This document shows positions 17,710-27,027 of a stretch of 64,000 bases of DNA, one piece after another. Source of the stretch: Petrotoga sp. 9PWA.NaAc.5.4 (GTDB lineage Bacteria; Thermotogota; Thermotogae; Petrotogales; Petrotogaceae); NCBI RefSeq assembly GCF_002895485.1, contig NZ_AZRK01000042.1:1-64000 (forward strand), in the 5' to 3' direction. Numbering within the stretch: the stretch's first letter is position 1; the number at the start of each line of letters is the position of its first letter. Position numbers and translations under genes: made by a program. The notes under the pieces are model-generated. The model was given only the letters and a program-made list of their open reading frames with translations. It made no database searches and was not told the origin of the DNA.

Positions 17710-19218
17710 TTATTTATTTAACCAAGTTTCTCTCAAGAAAATTAAGCTTTCATTTGCCAAAGGTGTAAATCCTTCAACATAGTTTTGACCAGCATAAATT
17801 ATATTTGGAGAGTATAAAAAAAGAATAGGAGATTCTTTAACTAAAATTTTTTGTAATTGATTATATATTTGAATTCTCTTTGAAACATCTATCTCTGTTC
17901 TTCCATCCTGTAAAAGTTTGTCTACTATAGGATTTGAATATAAAAATACATTAGTTGATCCACCAGAATGAAAAGTTCTATAAAATTGGATATCAGGATC
18001 TATAGAACCAGAATTAAGGGAAACAAAAGCATCAAAGTCGCTATTTCTCCATTTGCTTATGAAAATTCCCCATTCTACCAAATCAATATTAACTTTAACA
18101 TTAATTTTTGCTAATTGTGATTGTATTACTTGAGCAATTTTATCAAGACTATATCTATTTGAGACTACTAAATCAAATTCAAAACCATTAGGATACCCAT
18201 TGTCAGATAGAATTTTTTTAGCTTTTTCTATATTATATTCATATTCTTCAAAACTGCTTGGAGGTAATGCCCAGGGTTTCAAAGTTGGATTTAAAGGTCC
18301 TGTTATTGAACCTTCACCAAAAGCTACCATATTAATTATTTCTTCTCTGTTTATAGCTAAGCTTAAAGCACTTCGAATTGATGGATTGGTAAAAGGTTCT
18401 CTTGTAGTATTATATCCTAACAAATAATAACTTAAAGATGGTTTTTTAAATGTTTTATAATTATTAGTTGGTAAGCTTCTTAGTGTTAAGGGTTCTTTTA
18501 CTTCGATTAAATCAACATCTTTATTTCTTAAAGCAGTGGCTCGCGATATTTCTTCAGGAATTATTCGAAAAACTATTTTGTCTAAATAAGGTTGTTCAGA
18601 AATAAAGTAATTATTATTTTTATTTAAGGTAATATGGTTTCCTGTCATATATTGATATAAATAAAAAGGACCTGTGCCGTTGGTTTCTAATTGTAGATTG
18701 TGTCCTGAGGTTACAAATTTTTTTGAAACAATTGCGCTGTTAACGCTTGCAAAGTTAGGTAGTAAAGAATTAACCATAGGAACTTTTAATTTAAATTGAA
18801 TTTTGTTTGGCCCTACAATACTTATGCTTTCAACTTCAACATAATAAGTAGCTGCTGGAGATCCTACATCTTTGTCTCTTATCCTTTCAAAAGAAAAGAT
18901 AATGTCATCTAATGTTAGTTTATCTCCGTTGTGAAAATAAACGTTGTCTCTTATAGTAAATATTATAGTATATGGATCAGGGATCTCATATTTTTCTGCG
19001 ATATTTGGTACTAAATTCATGTTTTCATCATATTTTAATAGTCCGTCATAAATATTTTCTAAAATTCTAAAAGATGAAAAAGCAGTTACTAAATGAGGAT
19101 CTAAACCTATAGGTTCCGTTTCAATTCCGATTTGTAAGGTACCACCTGACTTTTGTGAAAAACCAAAAGCTCCAAATAATAGTGTGATCATTAAGATCAC
19201 AAAAAATACTTTTTTCAT
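17710..19218 (-). CDS. Extracellular solute-binding protein, family 5 (oligopeptide type)
   Basis: This 502-residue protein has an N-terminal secretion signal (hydrophobic residues 4-20, ending FGFSQKSGG). Family-5 blocks follow: LDPHLVTAFSSFRILENIYD near residue 38, then DNVYFHNGDKLTLDDIIFSFERI and the ALSLAINREEII motif. It captures peptides or oligosaccharides outside the membrane and delivers them to the two permeases. ATG 19218 follows a clear AGGAGGT. Family-5 proteins in Thermotogota often bind sugars, so the ligand is open. There is no Cys for lipid anchoring after the signal. Confidence 0.9.
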   Translation of the reverse strand: MKKVFFVILMITLLFGAFGFSQKSGGTLQIGIETEPIGLDPHLVTAFSSFRILENIYDGLLKYDENMNLVPNIAEKYEIPDPYTIIFTIRDNVYFHNGDKLTLDDIIFSFERIRDKDVGSPAATYYVEVESISIVGPNKIQFKLKVPMVNSLLPNFASVNSAIVSKKFVTSGHNLQLETNGTGPFYLYQYMTGNHITLNKNNNYFISEQPYLDKIVFRIIPEEISRATALRNKDVDLIEVKEPLTLRSLPTNNYKTFKKPSLSYYLLGYNTTREPFTNPSIRSALSLAINREEIINMVAFGEGSITGPLNPTLKPWALPPSSFEEYEYNIEKAKKILSDNGYPNGFEFDLVVSNRYSLDKIAQVIQSQLAKINVKVNIDLVEWGIFISKWRNSDFDAFVSLNSGSIDPDIQFYRTFHSGGSTNVFLYSNPIVDKLLQDGRTEIDVSKRIQIYNQLQKILVKESPILFLYSPNIIYAGQNYVEGFTPLANESLIFLRETWLNK

Positions 19219-19248
19219 ACCAACTACCTCCTAATGTAATATTTTTTA

Positions 19249-20030
19249 CTCCTTTTAGAAATTCCAAAATCTTTATTATATGTATATTTTAGCGTTGATT
19301 CTTTTAAAAAATATCTCCCCCCTGGGCCCATTTTAAATTCAAAATCTTTTTTCAAGAACTTTATTTCTAAAGTCAATAATATTTTTAGGTACTCGGTACC
19401 TTATACTGAAAAAGGGTATGGCTATGCCCTGGACCCATTTTAAATTCAAAACCTCGTTTTTATAAAATCTCTGTTTCTAAAGTGTCTATCTAATCCTTAC
19501 AATATATGAATTTTTTAATTCTTTTGGTACATGTAGCAAAGAAAAGGGGTAGAGGGCTCCGCCCTGGACCCATTTTAAAATTCAAAACCTCGTTTTTATA
19601 AAATCTCTGTTTCTAAAAGTGTCTATCTAATCCTTACAATATATGAATTTTTTAATTCTTTTGGTACATGTAGCAAAGAAAAGGGGTAGAGGGCTCCGTC
19701 CTGGACCCATTTTAAAATTCAAAACCTCGTTTTTATAAAATCTCTGTTTCTAAAAGTGTCTATCTAATCCTTACAATATATGAATTTTTTAATTCTTTTG
19801 GTACATGTAGCAAAGAAAAGGGGTAGAGGGCTCCGCCCTGGACCCATTTTAAAATTCAAAACCTCGTTTTTATAAAATCTCTGTTTCTAAAGTGTCTATC
19901 TAATCCTTACAATATATGATTTTTTTAACTCTTTTGGTACTTGCAACCAAGGAAGCAGAAAGAGGGCTCCGCCCTGGACCCGTTTTAAAATTCAAAATGC
20001 TTACTTTCTGAAACGCTTCATTTTTAGAGT
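19249..20030 (-). repeat. Tandem array of the left half of the intergenic repeat, about six units
   Basis: Five hairpin cores (GGCTCCGCCCTGGACCC or close variants) begin at about 19420, 19555, 19692, 19829 and 19965, a period of 135-137 bases. The three middle units are nearly identical, including ATTCTTTTGGTACATGTAGC. A sixth, shorter unit (19249-19373) carries both inverted-repeat ends. All read on the minus strand, the direction of ilvN and the binding-protein gene. The array fills the 826-base gap between those genes. It is not a CRISPR array: there are no distinct spacers. Confidence 0.85.
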
Positions 20031-20044
20031 CACTATTTTTATTA

Positions 20045-20530
20045 TTAAGAGACGCTTAATTCTCTATCAAGAGCAATTATTCCTGTTCTTACAATTTCTT
20101 TTATTCCAAAATCTTTTAATATTTCTATAAAAGCAGTTATTTTGTTTTCATCTCCAGTAACCTCTACTGTAACAGTTTCTATAGAAAAATCTACAATTTT
20201 ACCTCTAAAGACGTCTACAACTTGAATTACTTGGCTTCTTTGATTTTTATTGCAATTTACTTTTATCAAAGCCATATCTCTTTCTACCATATTTGTTTGA
20301 TTCAGATCGGTGATTTTTATTACATCAATTAGTTTGTATAACTGTTTTTTTACCTGTTCAATAGTATCGTCATTACCTTCAACTACAATGGTCATTCTTG
20401 AAAATTCAGGTTTATCTGTTTCTCCAACATTTAAACTGAGAATATTGAAGTTTCTTCTACTAAATAATCCAGATATTCTTGCTAAAACTGCAGGCTGATT
20501 AGATACCGTTACTGATAAAATATGTCTCAT
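20045..20530 (-). CDS. ilvN: Acetolactate synthase small (regulatory) subunit
   Basis: The IlvN/IlvH subunit confers valine feedback control on acetolactate synthase. The N-terminal ACT domain (residues 1-75) shows MRHILSVTVSNQPAVLARIS and GLFSRRNFNI. The C-terminal ACT-like domain ends GIIALDRE, typical of the family. Its 161 residues are normal. It starts ten bases after ilvB with a GAGGAGGT site and is the last cistron of the pheA-gdhA-ilvD-ilvB-ilvN set. Confidence 0.93.
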   Translation of the reverse strand: MRHILSVTVSNQPAVLARISGLFSRRNFNILSLNVGETDKPEFSRMTIVVEGNDDTIEQVKKQLYKLIDVIKITDLNQTNMVERDMALIKVNCNKNQRSQVIQVVDVFRGKIVDFSIETVTVEVTGDENKITAFIEILKDFGIKEIVRTGIIALDRELSVS

Positions 20531-20540
20531 AGTTACCTCC

Positions 20541-22235
20541 TCAATACTCTACTTGTTTTATTAGCGTTTTAAGATCGAGCATTTTTTTCAAAGATCCACC
20601 CTCTGGAACCATTGGAAATACGTTTTCATCTTGAGGAATGATAACATCTAATAATACTGGCCCAGAATACTCAAAAATTTTTTTCAAGGAAATGTCTAAA
20701 TCTTTTGGATCTTTTACTCTCATAGATACAATACCGTATGCTTCAGCAAGTTTTACAAAGTCTGGATTTGTTAGTATTGTAGAAGAATATCTTTCGTTAA
20801 AAAATAATTCTTGCCACTGCCTTACCATTCCCAGAGTGCCGTTATTTAAAATAATTATTTTTATAGGGAGATTATTATTTTTAATAGTAGCTAATTCTTG
20901 AAGATTCATTTGAAAACTTCCATCACCAGAAATAGTTACGACTAACTTATCTGGATTACCTATTTGTACTCCCACACTTGCGGGTAAACCAAATCCCATA
21001 GTTCCAAGTCCACCAGAAGTTATAAAAGTTCTTGGTTTGGTATATTTAAAGTATTGTGCTGCCCACATTTGATGTTGTCCAACTTCCGTTACAATTATGG
21101 TATTTTCATTAGTTAGTTCTTTAATTTTTTCAATAAGATATTGCGGTTTTATATTAGACGTATCTTTTTCATAGTATAATGGGTATTTTTTCTTCCAATC
21201 TCTTATCGTTTCTAACCATTCATTTCTTTCAATTTGTTTAACTAATGGAATTAATTTTTTTAATACATTTTTTGCATTTCCTACTATAGGAACATTAACT
21301 TTTACATTTTTATTTATTTCTGCAGGGTCAATATCTATATGTATAATTTTAGCATTTGGAGCAAAAGTTTCTATTTTTCCTGTTACTCTATCATCAAAAC
21401 GAACGCCTATACCAATTATTAAATCTGCTTCAGAAATGGCATAATTTGCATATTTTGTACCATGCATACCAAGCATTCCCAAAGATAGTTCGTCATTCTC
21501 AGGGAAAGAACCAAGACCCATTAAAGATGTTGTCACAGGGATTTTAGCTTTCTTTGCTAAAGTTGTTAATTCTTCTGAAGCATCGGAATTAATAACTCCT
21601 CCACCAGCAAAAATAACAGGTTTGAGAGAATTATTTATTTCTTCAGCTGCTAATTTTATCTGTAAATAATTTCCTTCATAAGTAGGCTGATAACCAGGTA
21701 GATCTATTTTCTCAGGGTATATGAAATCTGCATTTGATTTAAGTACATCTACAGGTAAATCTATAAGTACAGGCCCAGGTCTTCCGCTTTTTGCTATGTA
21801 AAAAGCTTCTTTGATAACTCGTGCCAAGTCTTTAACATTGGTAACCATATAGTTATGTTTGGTAATAGGTATTGTTATACCTCTAATATCAACTTCTTGA
21901 AAAGAATCCGTACCTAAAAGACTTGTAGGAGCTTGACCAGTAAAAGCTACTATTGGGATTGAATCCATATAAGCTGTTGCAAGTCCTGTTACTAAGTTGG
22001 TTGCTCCGGGACCAGAGGTAGCAATGCACACTCCCACTTTTCCAGTGCTTCTTGCATAACCATCTGCAGCATGTGCAGCACCTTGTTCATGACGAACTAA
22101 CACATGACGAATAGGTGCATCAAATAATGCATCATACAAAGGAATAACCTTTCCTCCGGGATAACCAAAAACAACATCGACATTTTCTCTGAGTAAAGAT
22201 TCAACCAAAATCTTTGCTCCGGAATAAATAGGCAT
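20541..22235 (-). CDS. ilvB: Acetolactate synthase large (catalytic) subunit
   Basis: This thiamine-diphosphate enzyme joins pyruvate with pyruvate or 2-oxobutyrate, the first common step to valine, leucine and isoleucine. Visible are VFGYPGGKVIPLYDAL with the catalytic Glu in LVRHEQGAAHAADGYAR, and the ThDP motif GDGSFQMN ending in NNGTLGMVRQWQ. ATG 22235 is preferred over the adjacent TTG at 22238, with a GAGGTGG site. The length of 564 residues is normal. ilvC is not in the window. Confidence 0.95.
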   Translation of the reverse strand: MPIYSGAKILVESLLRENVDVVFGYPGGKVIPLYDALFDAPIRHVLVRHEQGAAHAADGYARSTGKVGVCIATSGPGATNLVTGLATAYMDSIPIVAFTGQAPTSLLGTDSFQEVDIRGITIPITKHNYMVTNVKDLARVIKEAFYIAKSGRPGPVLIDLPVDVLKSNADFIYPEKIDLPGYQPTYEGNYLQIKLAAEEINNSLKPVIFAGGGVINSDASEELTTLAKKAKIPVTTSLMGLGSFPENDELSLGMLGMHGTKYANYAISEADLIIGIGVRFDDRVTGKIETFAPNAKIIHIDIDPAEINKNVKVNVPIVGNAKNVLKKLIPLVKQIERNEWLETIRDWKKKYPLYYEKDTSNIKPQYLIEKIKELTNENTIIVTEVGQHQMWAAQYFKYTKPRTFITSGGLGTMGFGLPASVGVQIGNPDKLVVTISGDGSFQMNLQELATIKNNNLPIKIIILNNGTLGMVRQWQELFFNERYSSTILTNPDFVKLAEAYGIVSMRVKDPKDLDISLKKIFEYSGPVLLDVIIPQDENVFPMVPEGGSLKKMLDLKTLIKQVEY

Positions 22236-22267
22236 CAAACCACCTCACAAAATTTTTCAATTTTATA

Positions 22268-23923
22268 TTATTCTAAGTAAGCTCCTTTATCTGCAGTTTG
22301 AACATGATAACTATAACGTTTTAAATATCCTTCATAATTATTATTTATAGGTTTAAAACTCCTTAGACGATTATTTAATTCTTCTTGAGAAACTTCCAAG
22401 TTTAAGGTTTTTTGAGGAATGTTAATTGAGATAATATCTCCATTTTTAATTACTCCAATAGGTCCTCCCAAAGCAGCTTCGGGAGAAACATGACCGATAG
22501 ATGCTCCTCGAGTCGCACCTGAAAATCTTCCGTCAGTTATTAAAGCAACTTTTTTATCTAAACCCATTCCTGCTAATGCAGAAGTGGCTGCAAGCATTTC
22601 TCGCATTCCTGGTCCGCCTTTTGGACCTTCGTATAATATTACAACAACGTCTCCTTCTTTTATTTTTCCTTGGTATATAGCTTTTAGAGCCTCTTCTTCT
22701 TTAATAAAAACTTTTGCTGGTCCTTTATGAACCATCATTTCATTTGCTACCGCAACTTGTTTGACAACGGCTCCGTTAGGGGCAATATTTCCTCTTAATA
22801 CTGCTAATCCGCCATCGTTATGATAAGGTTTGTCTATTGGTCTGATAACTTCATAGTCTATAAACTTAACTAAATCGACAACCTCTCTTAGCGGTTTACC
22901 GGATACTGTTAAACATTCCAAATGTAGTAAATTTCTTTTTGAAAGTTCTTTCAATACGGCGGGTATTCCGCCTGCATAATATAAATCCTCAATATGATGT
23001 ATTCCCGCAGGAGATAAACTACATATATGTGGAGTTTTTGAACTTATTTTATTTATTAACTCCATGTCAAAATCTATGTGAGCCTCATGTGCTATAGCAG
23101 GTAAATGTAAAGCGGTGTTTGTAGAACAGCCTAAAGCCATATCCAATGTTAAAGCATTTTCTATAGATTTTTCATTTACTATATCCAAAGGTTTAATACC
23201 TTTTTTTACTAACTCTACAATTTTTTTGCCGCTTTCTGTAGCTAAGCGCATTCTGTTAGAAAAAACTGCCGGAATAGTACCATTTCCCGGCAGTGAAAGT
23301 CCCAAAGCTTCTGTTAAACAGTTCATTGAATTAGCAGTAAACATTCCAGCACAAGACCCATAGCCTGGGCAAGCCATCATCTCCATGTTATTTAATTCTT
23401 CTTGAGTCATCTTTCCAGAGCTTGCAGCTCCTACTGCTTCAAACATATCATGAAGGTCTATTTTTTTACCGTTGTATCTTCCAGCAAGCATTGGTCCACC
23501 ACTAATTACAATGGTTGGTATATTAACTCTCAAAGCTCCCATTATCATACCTGGAACTATTTTATCGCAATTTGGAATAATAACTAAACCATCAAATTTG
23601 TAAGCTTTAACAACGGATTCTATAGAATCAGCAATTAAGTCTCTACTTGGTAAAGAATAGTTCATACCGTTATGCCCCATAGAAATACCGTCACAAATTC
23701 CAATAGTTGAAAAAGCTAAAGGAGTTCCTCCTGCAGCGTATACTCCGTTTTTCACATGGTTACAGATTTCATTTAAATGCTTATGACCGGGAATTATATC
23801 ACTTGCAGAGTTAGCAATTCCAATTATAGGTTTTTCGATTTCATCTTTTGTTAAACCCAAAGCGTAAAATAAAGATCTGTGAGGAGCCTTATCTATTCCT
23901 TTTTTTACTTCGTCACTGTTCAT
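22268..23923 (-). CDS. ilvD: Dihydroxy-acid dehydratase
   Basis: This Fe-S dehydratase forms the 2-oxo acids preceding valine and isoleucine. The three cluster cysteines are recognisable: [12 protein letters not shown] near residue 117, [20 protein letters not shown] near 190, and the [14 protein letters not shown] block near 261. The C-terminal motif is [12 protein letters not shown], and [20 protein letters not shown] follows. The length of 551 residues is usual. It sits 12 bases downstream of gdhA and 32 upstream of the ilvB ATG. Confidence 0.95.
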   Translation of the reverse strand: MNSDEVKKGIDKAPHRSLFYALGLTKDEIEKPIIGIANSASDIIPGHKHLNEICNHVKNGVYAAGGTPLAFSTIGICDGISMGHNGMNYSLPSRDLIADSIESVVKAYKFDGLVIIPNCDKIVPGMIMGALRVNIPTIVISGGPMLAGRYNGKKIDLHDMFEAVGAASSGKMTQEELNNMEMMACPGYGSCAGMFTANSMNCLTEALGLSLPGNGTIPAVFSNRMRLATESGKKIVELVKKGIKPLDIVNEKSIENALTLDMALGCSTNTALHLPAIAHEAHIDFDMELINKISSKTPHICSLSPAGIHHIEDLYYAGGIPAVLKELSKRNLLHLECLTVSGKPLREVVDLVKFIDYEVIRPIDKPYHNDGGLAVLRGNIAPNGAVVKQVAVANEMMVHKGPAKVFIKEEEALKAIYQGKIKEGDVVVILYEGPKGGPGMREMLAATSALAGMGLDKKVALITDGRFSGATRGASIGHVSPEAALGGPIGVIKNGDIISINIPQKTLNLEVSQEELNNRLRSFKPINNNYEGYLKRYSYHVQTADKGAYLE

Positions 23924-23935
23924 TAAAACCCTCCT

Positions 23936-25300
23936 TCAAACTATTCCTTGAATTAACATAGCATTCGCTACTTTCTCAAAAGAAGCTATATTTGCTCCTT
24001 TTAATAAATTACCAGGTTCATTAAATGCTTCTGCGGTTTCAGATGCAATTTTATATATTTCGTACATAATTTTCTTTAATCGTTGGTCTACTTCTTCGTA
24101 ACTCCAATACGTTTTACCTGCGTTTTGGATCATTTCTAAACCAGATACAGCAACTCCACCCGCATTGCTTGCTTTTGCTGGAGCAAACAGAACTTTGTTT
24201 TTAATAAATAGGTCTATTCCTTCTTTTGTTGTCGGCATGTTTGCACCTTCTCCAACAGCTTTTACCCCATTTTTTATTAGAATTTTAGCAATTTCTTCAT
24301 CTATTTCATTTTGAGTGGCACATGGTAAAGCTATGTCACAAGGTATTTTCCAAATATTTTTACTATTTTCATTATATTCTGCGTTTGGTCTAAATTTTAT
24401 ATATTCTGTTAAACTTTTTCTTTGTTTTTCTTTTATAGCTTTAAGAATTTCCACATCTATTCCATCGTAATCATATACAAATCCGGAAGAATCACTGCAA
24501 GCAAGAACTTTAGCGCCTAATTGTTGAGCTTTTTCTATAGCATATATAGCGACATTCCCTGAACCTGAGACTATAACTTTTTTATTTTCCAAAGTCAAAC
24601 CATTGTCTTCTAACATGCGGGATACAAAATAAATTAATCCATAACCAGTTGCTTCTTTCCTGACTAAACTTCCTCCTATACGGATGTTTTTGCCTGTCAA
24701 AGCGCCGACTTCATAAGCTCCTTTTAATCTTTTAAATTGTCCAAATAAGTATCCTATTTCCCTATCTCCTACTCCAATATCTCCCGCTGGTACATCTATA
24801 TCGTCGCCAATATATCTACTTAATTCTGTCATGAAGCTTTGACAAAATTTCATTATTTCCATATCTGACTTTCCCTTAGGATTAAAATCTGAGCCTCCTT
24901 TTCCTCCGCCCATTGGCAAACCTGTTAAAGCATTTTTAAATATTTGCTCAAATCCTAAAAATTTTACGATGCTAGTGTTTACTGTTGGATGAAATCTTAA
25001 TCCCCCTTTATAAGGCCCTAAAGCACTGTTGAACTGAACTCTAAATCCTCTGTTAACTCTTGTTCTTCCTTTGTCATCTATCCAAGGCACTCGAAAATAT
25101 ACGACCCTTTCAGGTTCAACAATTCTTTCAAGAATTCCTGCTTCCAAGTATTCTTTTCGTTCTTCAAGTAAGGGTGTAATAGATGTTAAAACTTCTTCAA
25201 CTGCTTGGTGAAACTCTTTTTCCCCCGGATTTCTTAGTTTAACGGTCTCCAAAACCTTAAAAACATAATCATTAACATTAACTCTTTCTTCAATTTCCAT
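23936..25300 (-). CDS. gdhA: Glutamate dehydrogenase (hexameric, 450-residue class)
   Basis: It interconverts 2-oxoglutarate plus ammonia and glutamate. The substrate-binding blocks are FRVPWIDDKGRTRVNRGFRV and the catalytic segment GLPMGGGKGGSDFNPKGKSD, followed by PAGDIGVGDREIGYLFGQ. The Rossmann motif GSGNVAIYAIEKAQQLGAKV lies near residue 247. The length of 454 fits the class often biosynthetic and NADP-linked; cofactor is not assigned. Its place in an amino-acid operon suggests it supplies glutamate for the transaminations and the divergent arg/pro genes. Confidence 0.94.
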   Translation of the reverse strand: MEIEERVNVNDYVFKVLETVKLRNPGEKEFHQAVEEVLTSITPLLEERKEYLEAGILERIVEPERVVYFRVPWIDDKGRTRVNRGFRVQFNSALGPYKGGLRFHPTVNTSIVKFLGFEQIFKNALTGLPMGGGKGGSDFNPKGKSDMEIMKFCQSFMTELSRYIGDDIDVPAGDIGVGDREIGYLFGQFKRLKGAYEVGALTGKNIRIGGSLVRKEATGYGLIYFVSRMLEDNGLTLENKKVIVSGSGNVAIYAIEKAQQLGAKVLACSDSSGFVYDYDGIDVEILKAIKEKQRKSLTEYIKFRPNAEYNENSKNIWKIPCDIALPCATQNEIDEEIAKILIKNGVKAVGEGANMPTTKEGIDLFIKNKVLFAPAKASNAGGVAVSGLEMIQNAGKTYWSYEEVDQRLKKIMYEIYKIASETAEAFNEPGNLLKGANIASFEKVANAMLIQGIV

Positions 25301-25330
25301 AAAAACCCCTCCCTTAAAAATTTAAAAAAT

Positions 25331-26224
25331 TTAATTTTTTATAACTTCCTCGGTAGAATTCATTTCCCTTTTTAATGGATAACTTCCAAGAAATTTAAAA
25401 AAAGAACATATATTTTTAATGTCTTTCAAAGCACATTCTATTTTTGGATTATGAATGTATCCTTCTAAATCAATATAAAAGAGATATTCACCTAACTGCT
25501 TTTTGGTTGGCCTAGATTCTATCCTGGTTAAATTAATGTTTTCTCTTTTAAAAATTTCTAATATATCGCATAAGACTCCGGCTTTGTTATATTTGGGAGC
25601 ACATATTATAGATGTTTTATACCTGTTTACTTCATTTTCTAAATCTTTTACAAAAGTCACTTCATTATTTTTATTTTTTATAACTAAAAACCTTGTATAA
25701 TTGTTATTAGAATCCTGAATGTCTGAAGCTAAAACCTTTAAATTGTACAATTGGATAGCTCTTTTAGAAGCAATTGCGGCAGAATTTGGAATATTTGAGA
25801 TTATTTCACAAGCATTTGTAGTACTTGCTGTAAATATTATTTCGACGCTTTTTAAGTTCTTTTTTATAAACTTATTACATTGATTTATAGCTTGTTGATG
25901 AGAGTAGAGCACTTTAACTTTTTCTAAAGATAAAGTTTCATTCGATAATAAAAAATGCCTTATTGGGACGATACATTCACCAACGATAACTACATCGGAA
26001 ATTTCAAATAATAAATCCATAACTGTGCTTACCGAACCTTCAATAGAATTCTCTATGGGTACAATACCATAAAAATTTTTATTGTTTTCAACTACTTCAA
26101 AAACTTCTGTTATAGTTTTTTGAGGATAAAAATTATTATCATTACCAAAATATGATATTGCTGCGATTTCGCTAAAAGTCCCTTTGGGGCCTAAAAAAGC
26201 ACAGTTTAGATGATTCAGCAACAT
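25331..26224 (-). CDS. pheA: Prephenate dehydratase with C-terminal ACT domain
   Basis: It converts prephenate to phenylpyruvate. Features are FLGPKGTFSEIAA near the N-terminus, GIVPIENSIEGSV, a Thr-containing active site in STTNACEI, and NNYTRFLVI near residue 200. The ACT domain carries NLTRIESRPTKKQLGEYLFY, the phenylalanine-feedback site. No chorismate mutase domain is fused. I prefer ATG 26224 with AAAGGAG 12 bases upstream, because the longer TTG start at 26236 abuts that site. It is the first gene of the minus-strand operon. Confidence 0.9.
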   Translation of the reverse strand: MLLNHLNCAFLGPKGTFSEIAAISYFGNDNNFYPQKTITEVFEVVENNKNFYGIVPIENSIEGSVSTVMDLLFEISDVVIVGECIVPIRHFLLSNETLSLEKVKVLYSHQQAINQCNKFIKKNLKSVEIIFTASTTNACEIISNIPNSAAIASKRAIQLYNLKVLASDIQDSNNNYTRFLVIKNKNNEVTFVKDLENEVNRYKTSIICAPKYNKAGVLCDILEIFKRENINLTRIESRPTKKQLGEYLFYIDLEGYIHNPKIECALKDIKNICSFFKFLGSYPLKREMNSTEEVIKN

Positions 26225-26364
26225 AAAAGCATGCAACTCCTTTAAAATTAATAACTTTTAATCCAACTATTACGAAATTTTTTTCATAGATGTATACGAA
26301 TTGAAAAAAGTTTCATTTTAGCTAATTATTGGTAACTATTTAAGATTATCTTAAATTATTAGTG

Positions 26365-26393
26365 ATTATACATCAAAATCTTCTTTTTTTCAA
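26365..26393 (-). promoter_or_regulatory. Promoter of the pheA-gdhA-ilv operon
   Basis: Read on the minus strand: TTGAAA (26393-26388), exactly 17 bases, then TATAAT (26370-26365). The leader before pheA would be about 130 bases. No terminator hairpin or convincing leader peptide was found in it. Confidence 0.6.
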
Positions 26394-26597
26394 AATTTTA
26401 TATAAAATAGCGAAAAGGTTTTATATAAAGCATTTAATCGCTTATTAATAAATTAGATAATTTTAGTCGTTTTTATGATTTACTTAATATTAACTTTTAT
26501 GAAACATAATTATAACATTATTTTGCCTTGATTTTTAATAAAAAATCCTTGGAAAATCCTTTATTTAACTATTTTTATATTAGTTATTTAATTAAAA

Positions 26598-26626
26598 TTG
26601 ACAAAATTAATTTTTTCTGATACAAT
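26598..26626 (+). promoter_or_regulatory. Promoter of the arginine operon
   Basis: TTGACA at 26598-26603, a 17-base spacer, and TACAAT at 26621-26626: close to the sigma-70 consensus. The start of transcription would be near 26633, giving a leader of almost 400 bases before argJ that contains the attenuator. Confidence 0.75.
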
Positions 26627-26661
26627 TTAAAAAATTATTGAAAAGGGAGTTTTTTAAGTAT

Positions 26662-26784
26662 ATGAATTTGAAGGATAATTGTTTTTTTATAAATACTAAT
26701 GTTATTTCTAATGAAAATAATAATAGGAGGCGCCAATGTAGCCGGTGGTTCATAAGCACCGGTACGTTGGTGCTTATGAGATAG
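26662..26784 (+). CDS. Arginine-rich leader peptide of the arg operon
   Basis: This 40-codon open frame starts at ATG 26662 behind GGGAG (26645-26649) and ends at TAG 26782. The peptide begins MNLKDNCFFINTNVISNENN. Codons 22-24 are AGG AGG CGC, three consecutive arginines, followed by QCS, a CGG arginine, and a final arginine at codon 40. Such G+C-rich arginine codons stand out in this A+T-rich genome. The arginine run ends two bases before the 5' arm of the antiterminator helix. Position, composition and the operon downstream all fit a classical attenuation leader. The spacing of the ribosome-binding site (12 bases) is a little long. Confidence 0.75.
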   Translation: MNLKDNCFFINTNVISNENNNRRRQCSRWFISTGTLVLMR

Positions 26785-26852
26785 GAATTAAAGAAATTCC
26801 TATCGATTTAAAATCACACGGCTACATCTAAATTAGATGTAGCCGTTTTTTT
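26736..26852 (+). promoter_or_regulatory. Transcription attenuator (three-way-junction antiterminator versus terminator)
   Basis: Helix P1 pairs ATGTAGCCG (26736-26744) with CGGCTACAT (26819-26827); GTG/CAC extends it past one bulged A. It encloses P2 (CATAAGCACC 26751-26760 with GGTGCTTATG 26769-26778) and P3 (GATAGGAATT 26780-26789 with AATTCCTATC 26795-26804). The 3' arm of P1 is also the 5' arm of the terminator, so the two states exclude each other. P2 and the start of P3 are overlapped by the last codons and stop of the leader peptide. Confidence 0.8.
26819..26852 (+). terminator. Intrinsic terminator of the arg leader
   Basis: CGGCTACATCT (26819-26829), loop AAATT, and AGATGTAGCCG (26835-26845) form an 11-bp perfect stem followed by seven T residues. 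It lies about 175 bases upstream of argJ and would stop leader transcripts unless P1 forms. Confidence 0.9.
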
Positions 26853-26871
26853 ATTACTTATGAACTTAGTA

Positions 26872-26996
26872 ACTTTAGAAAGAGAGATTTTCTGAAAAAT
26901 GAGTTTTTAGATTTAAAACAGGTTCGTGGCGGAGCTCCATTCTCTTTTTCTTAGCTACAGATAGCATAGAATATAAGTTTAATAAATTTCTAAAGT
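26872..26996 (+). repeat. Intergenic TIR element, shortened copy, before argJ
   Basis: The copy starts ACTTTAGAAA at 26872 and ends ATTTCTAAAGT at 26986-26996. It contains GGCGGAGCTCC and TTAGCTACAGATAGC, variants of the two core hairpins. It is about 125 bp against 200 bp for full copies. It lies between the arg attenuator and argJ. Confidence 0.75.
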
Positions 26997-27027
26997 AAGT
27001 ATAAAAAATCTTAATAGGAGGAGAACT

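Noticed and set aside
19374-20030. Regular repeats suggesting a CRISPR array
   Set aside because: The period is about 136 bases, the whole unit is repeated, and there are no unique spacers or cas genes.
26284-26316. Ten-codon frame (MKLFSIRIHL) before pheA as a leader peptide
   Set aside because: It has only one Phe, one or two branched-chain codons, no ribosome site and no terminator downstream.
26633-27027. T-box or a known riboswitch class upstream of argJ
   Set aside because: No T-box AGGGTGG/NNA signature and no match to known aptamer cores; the Arg-rich reading frame explains the region better.
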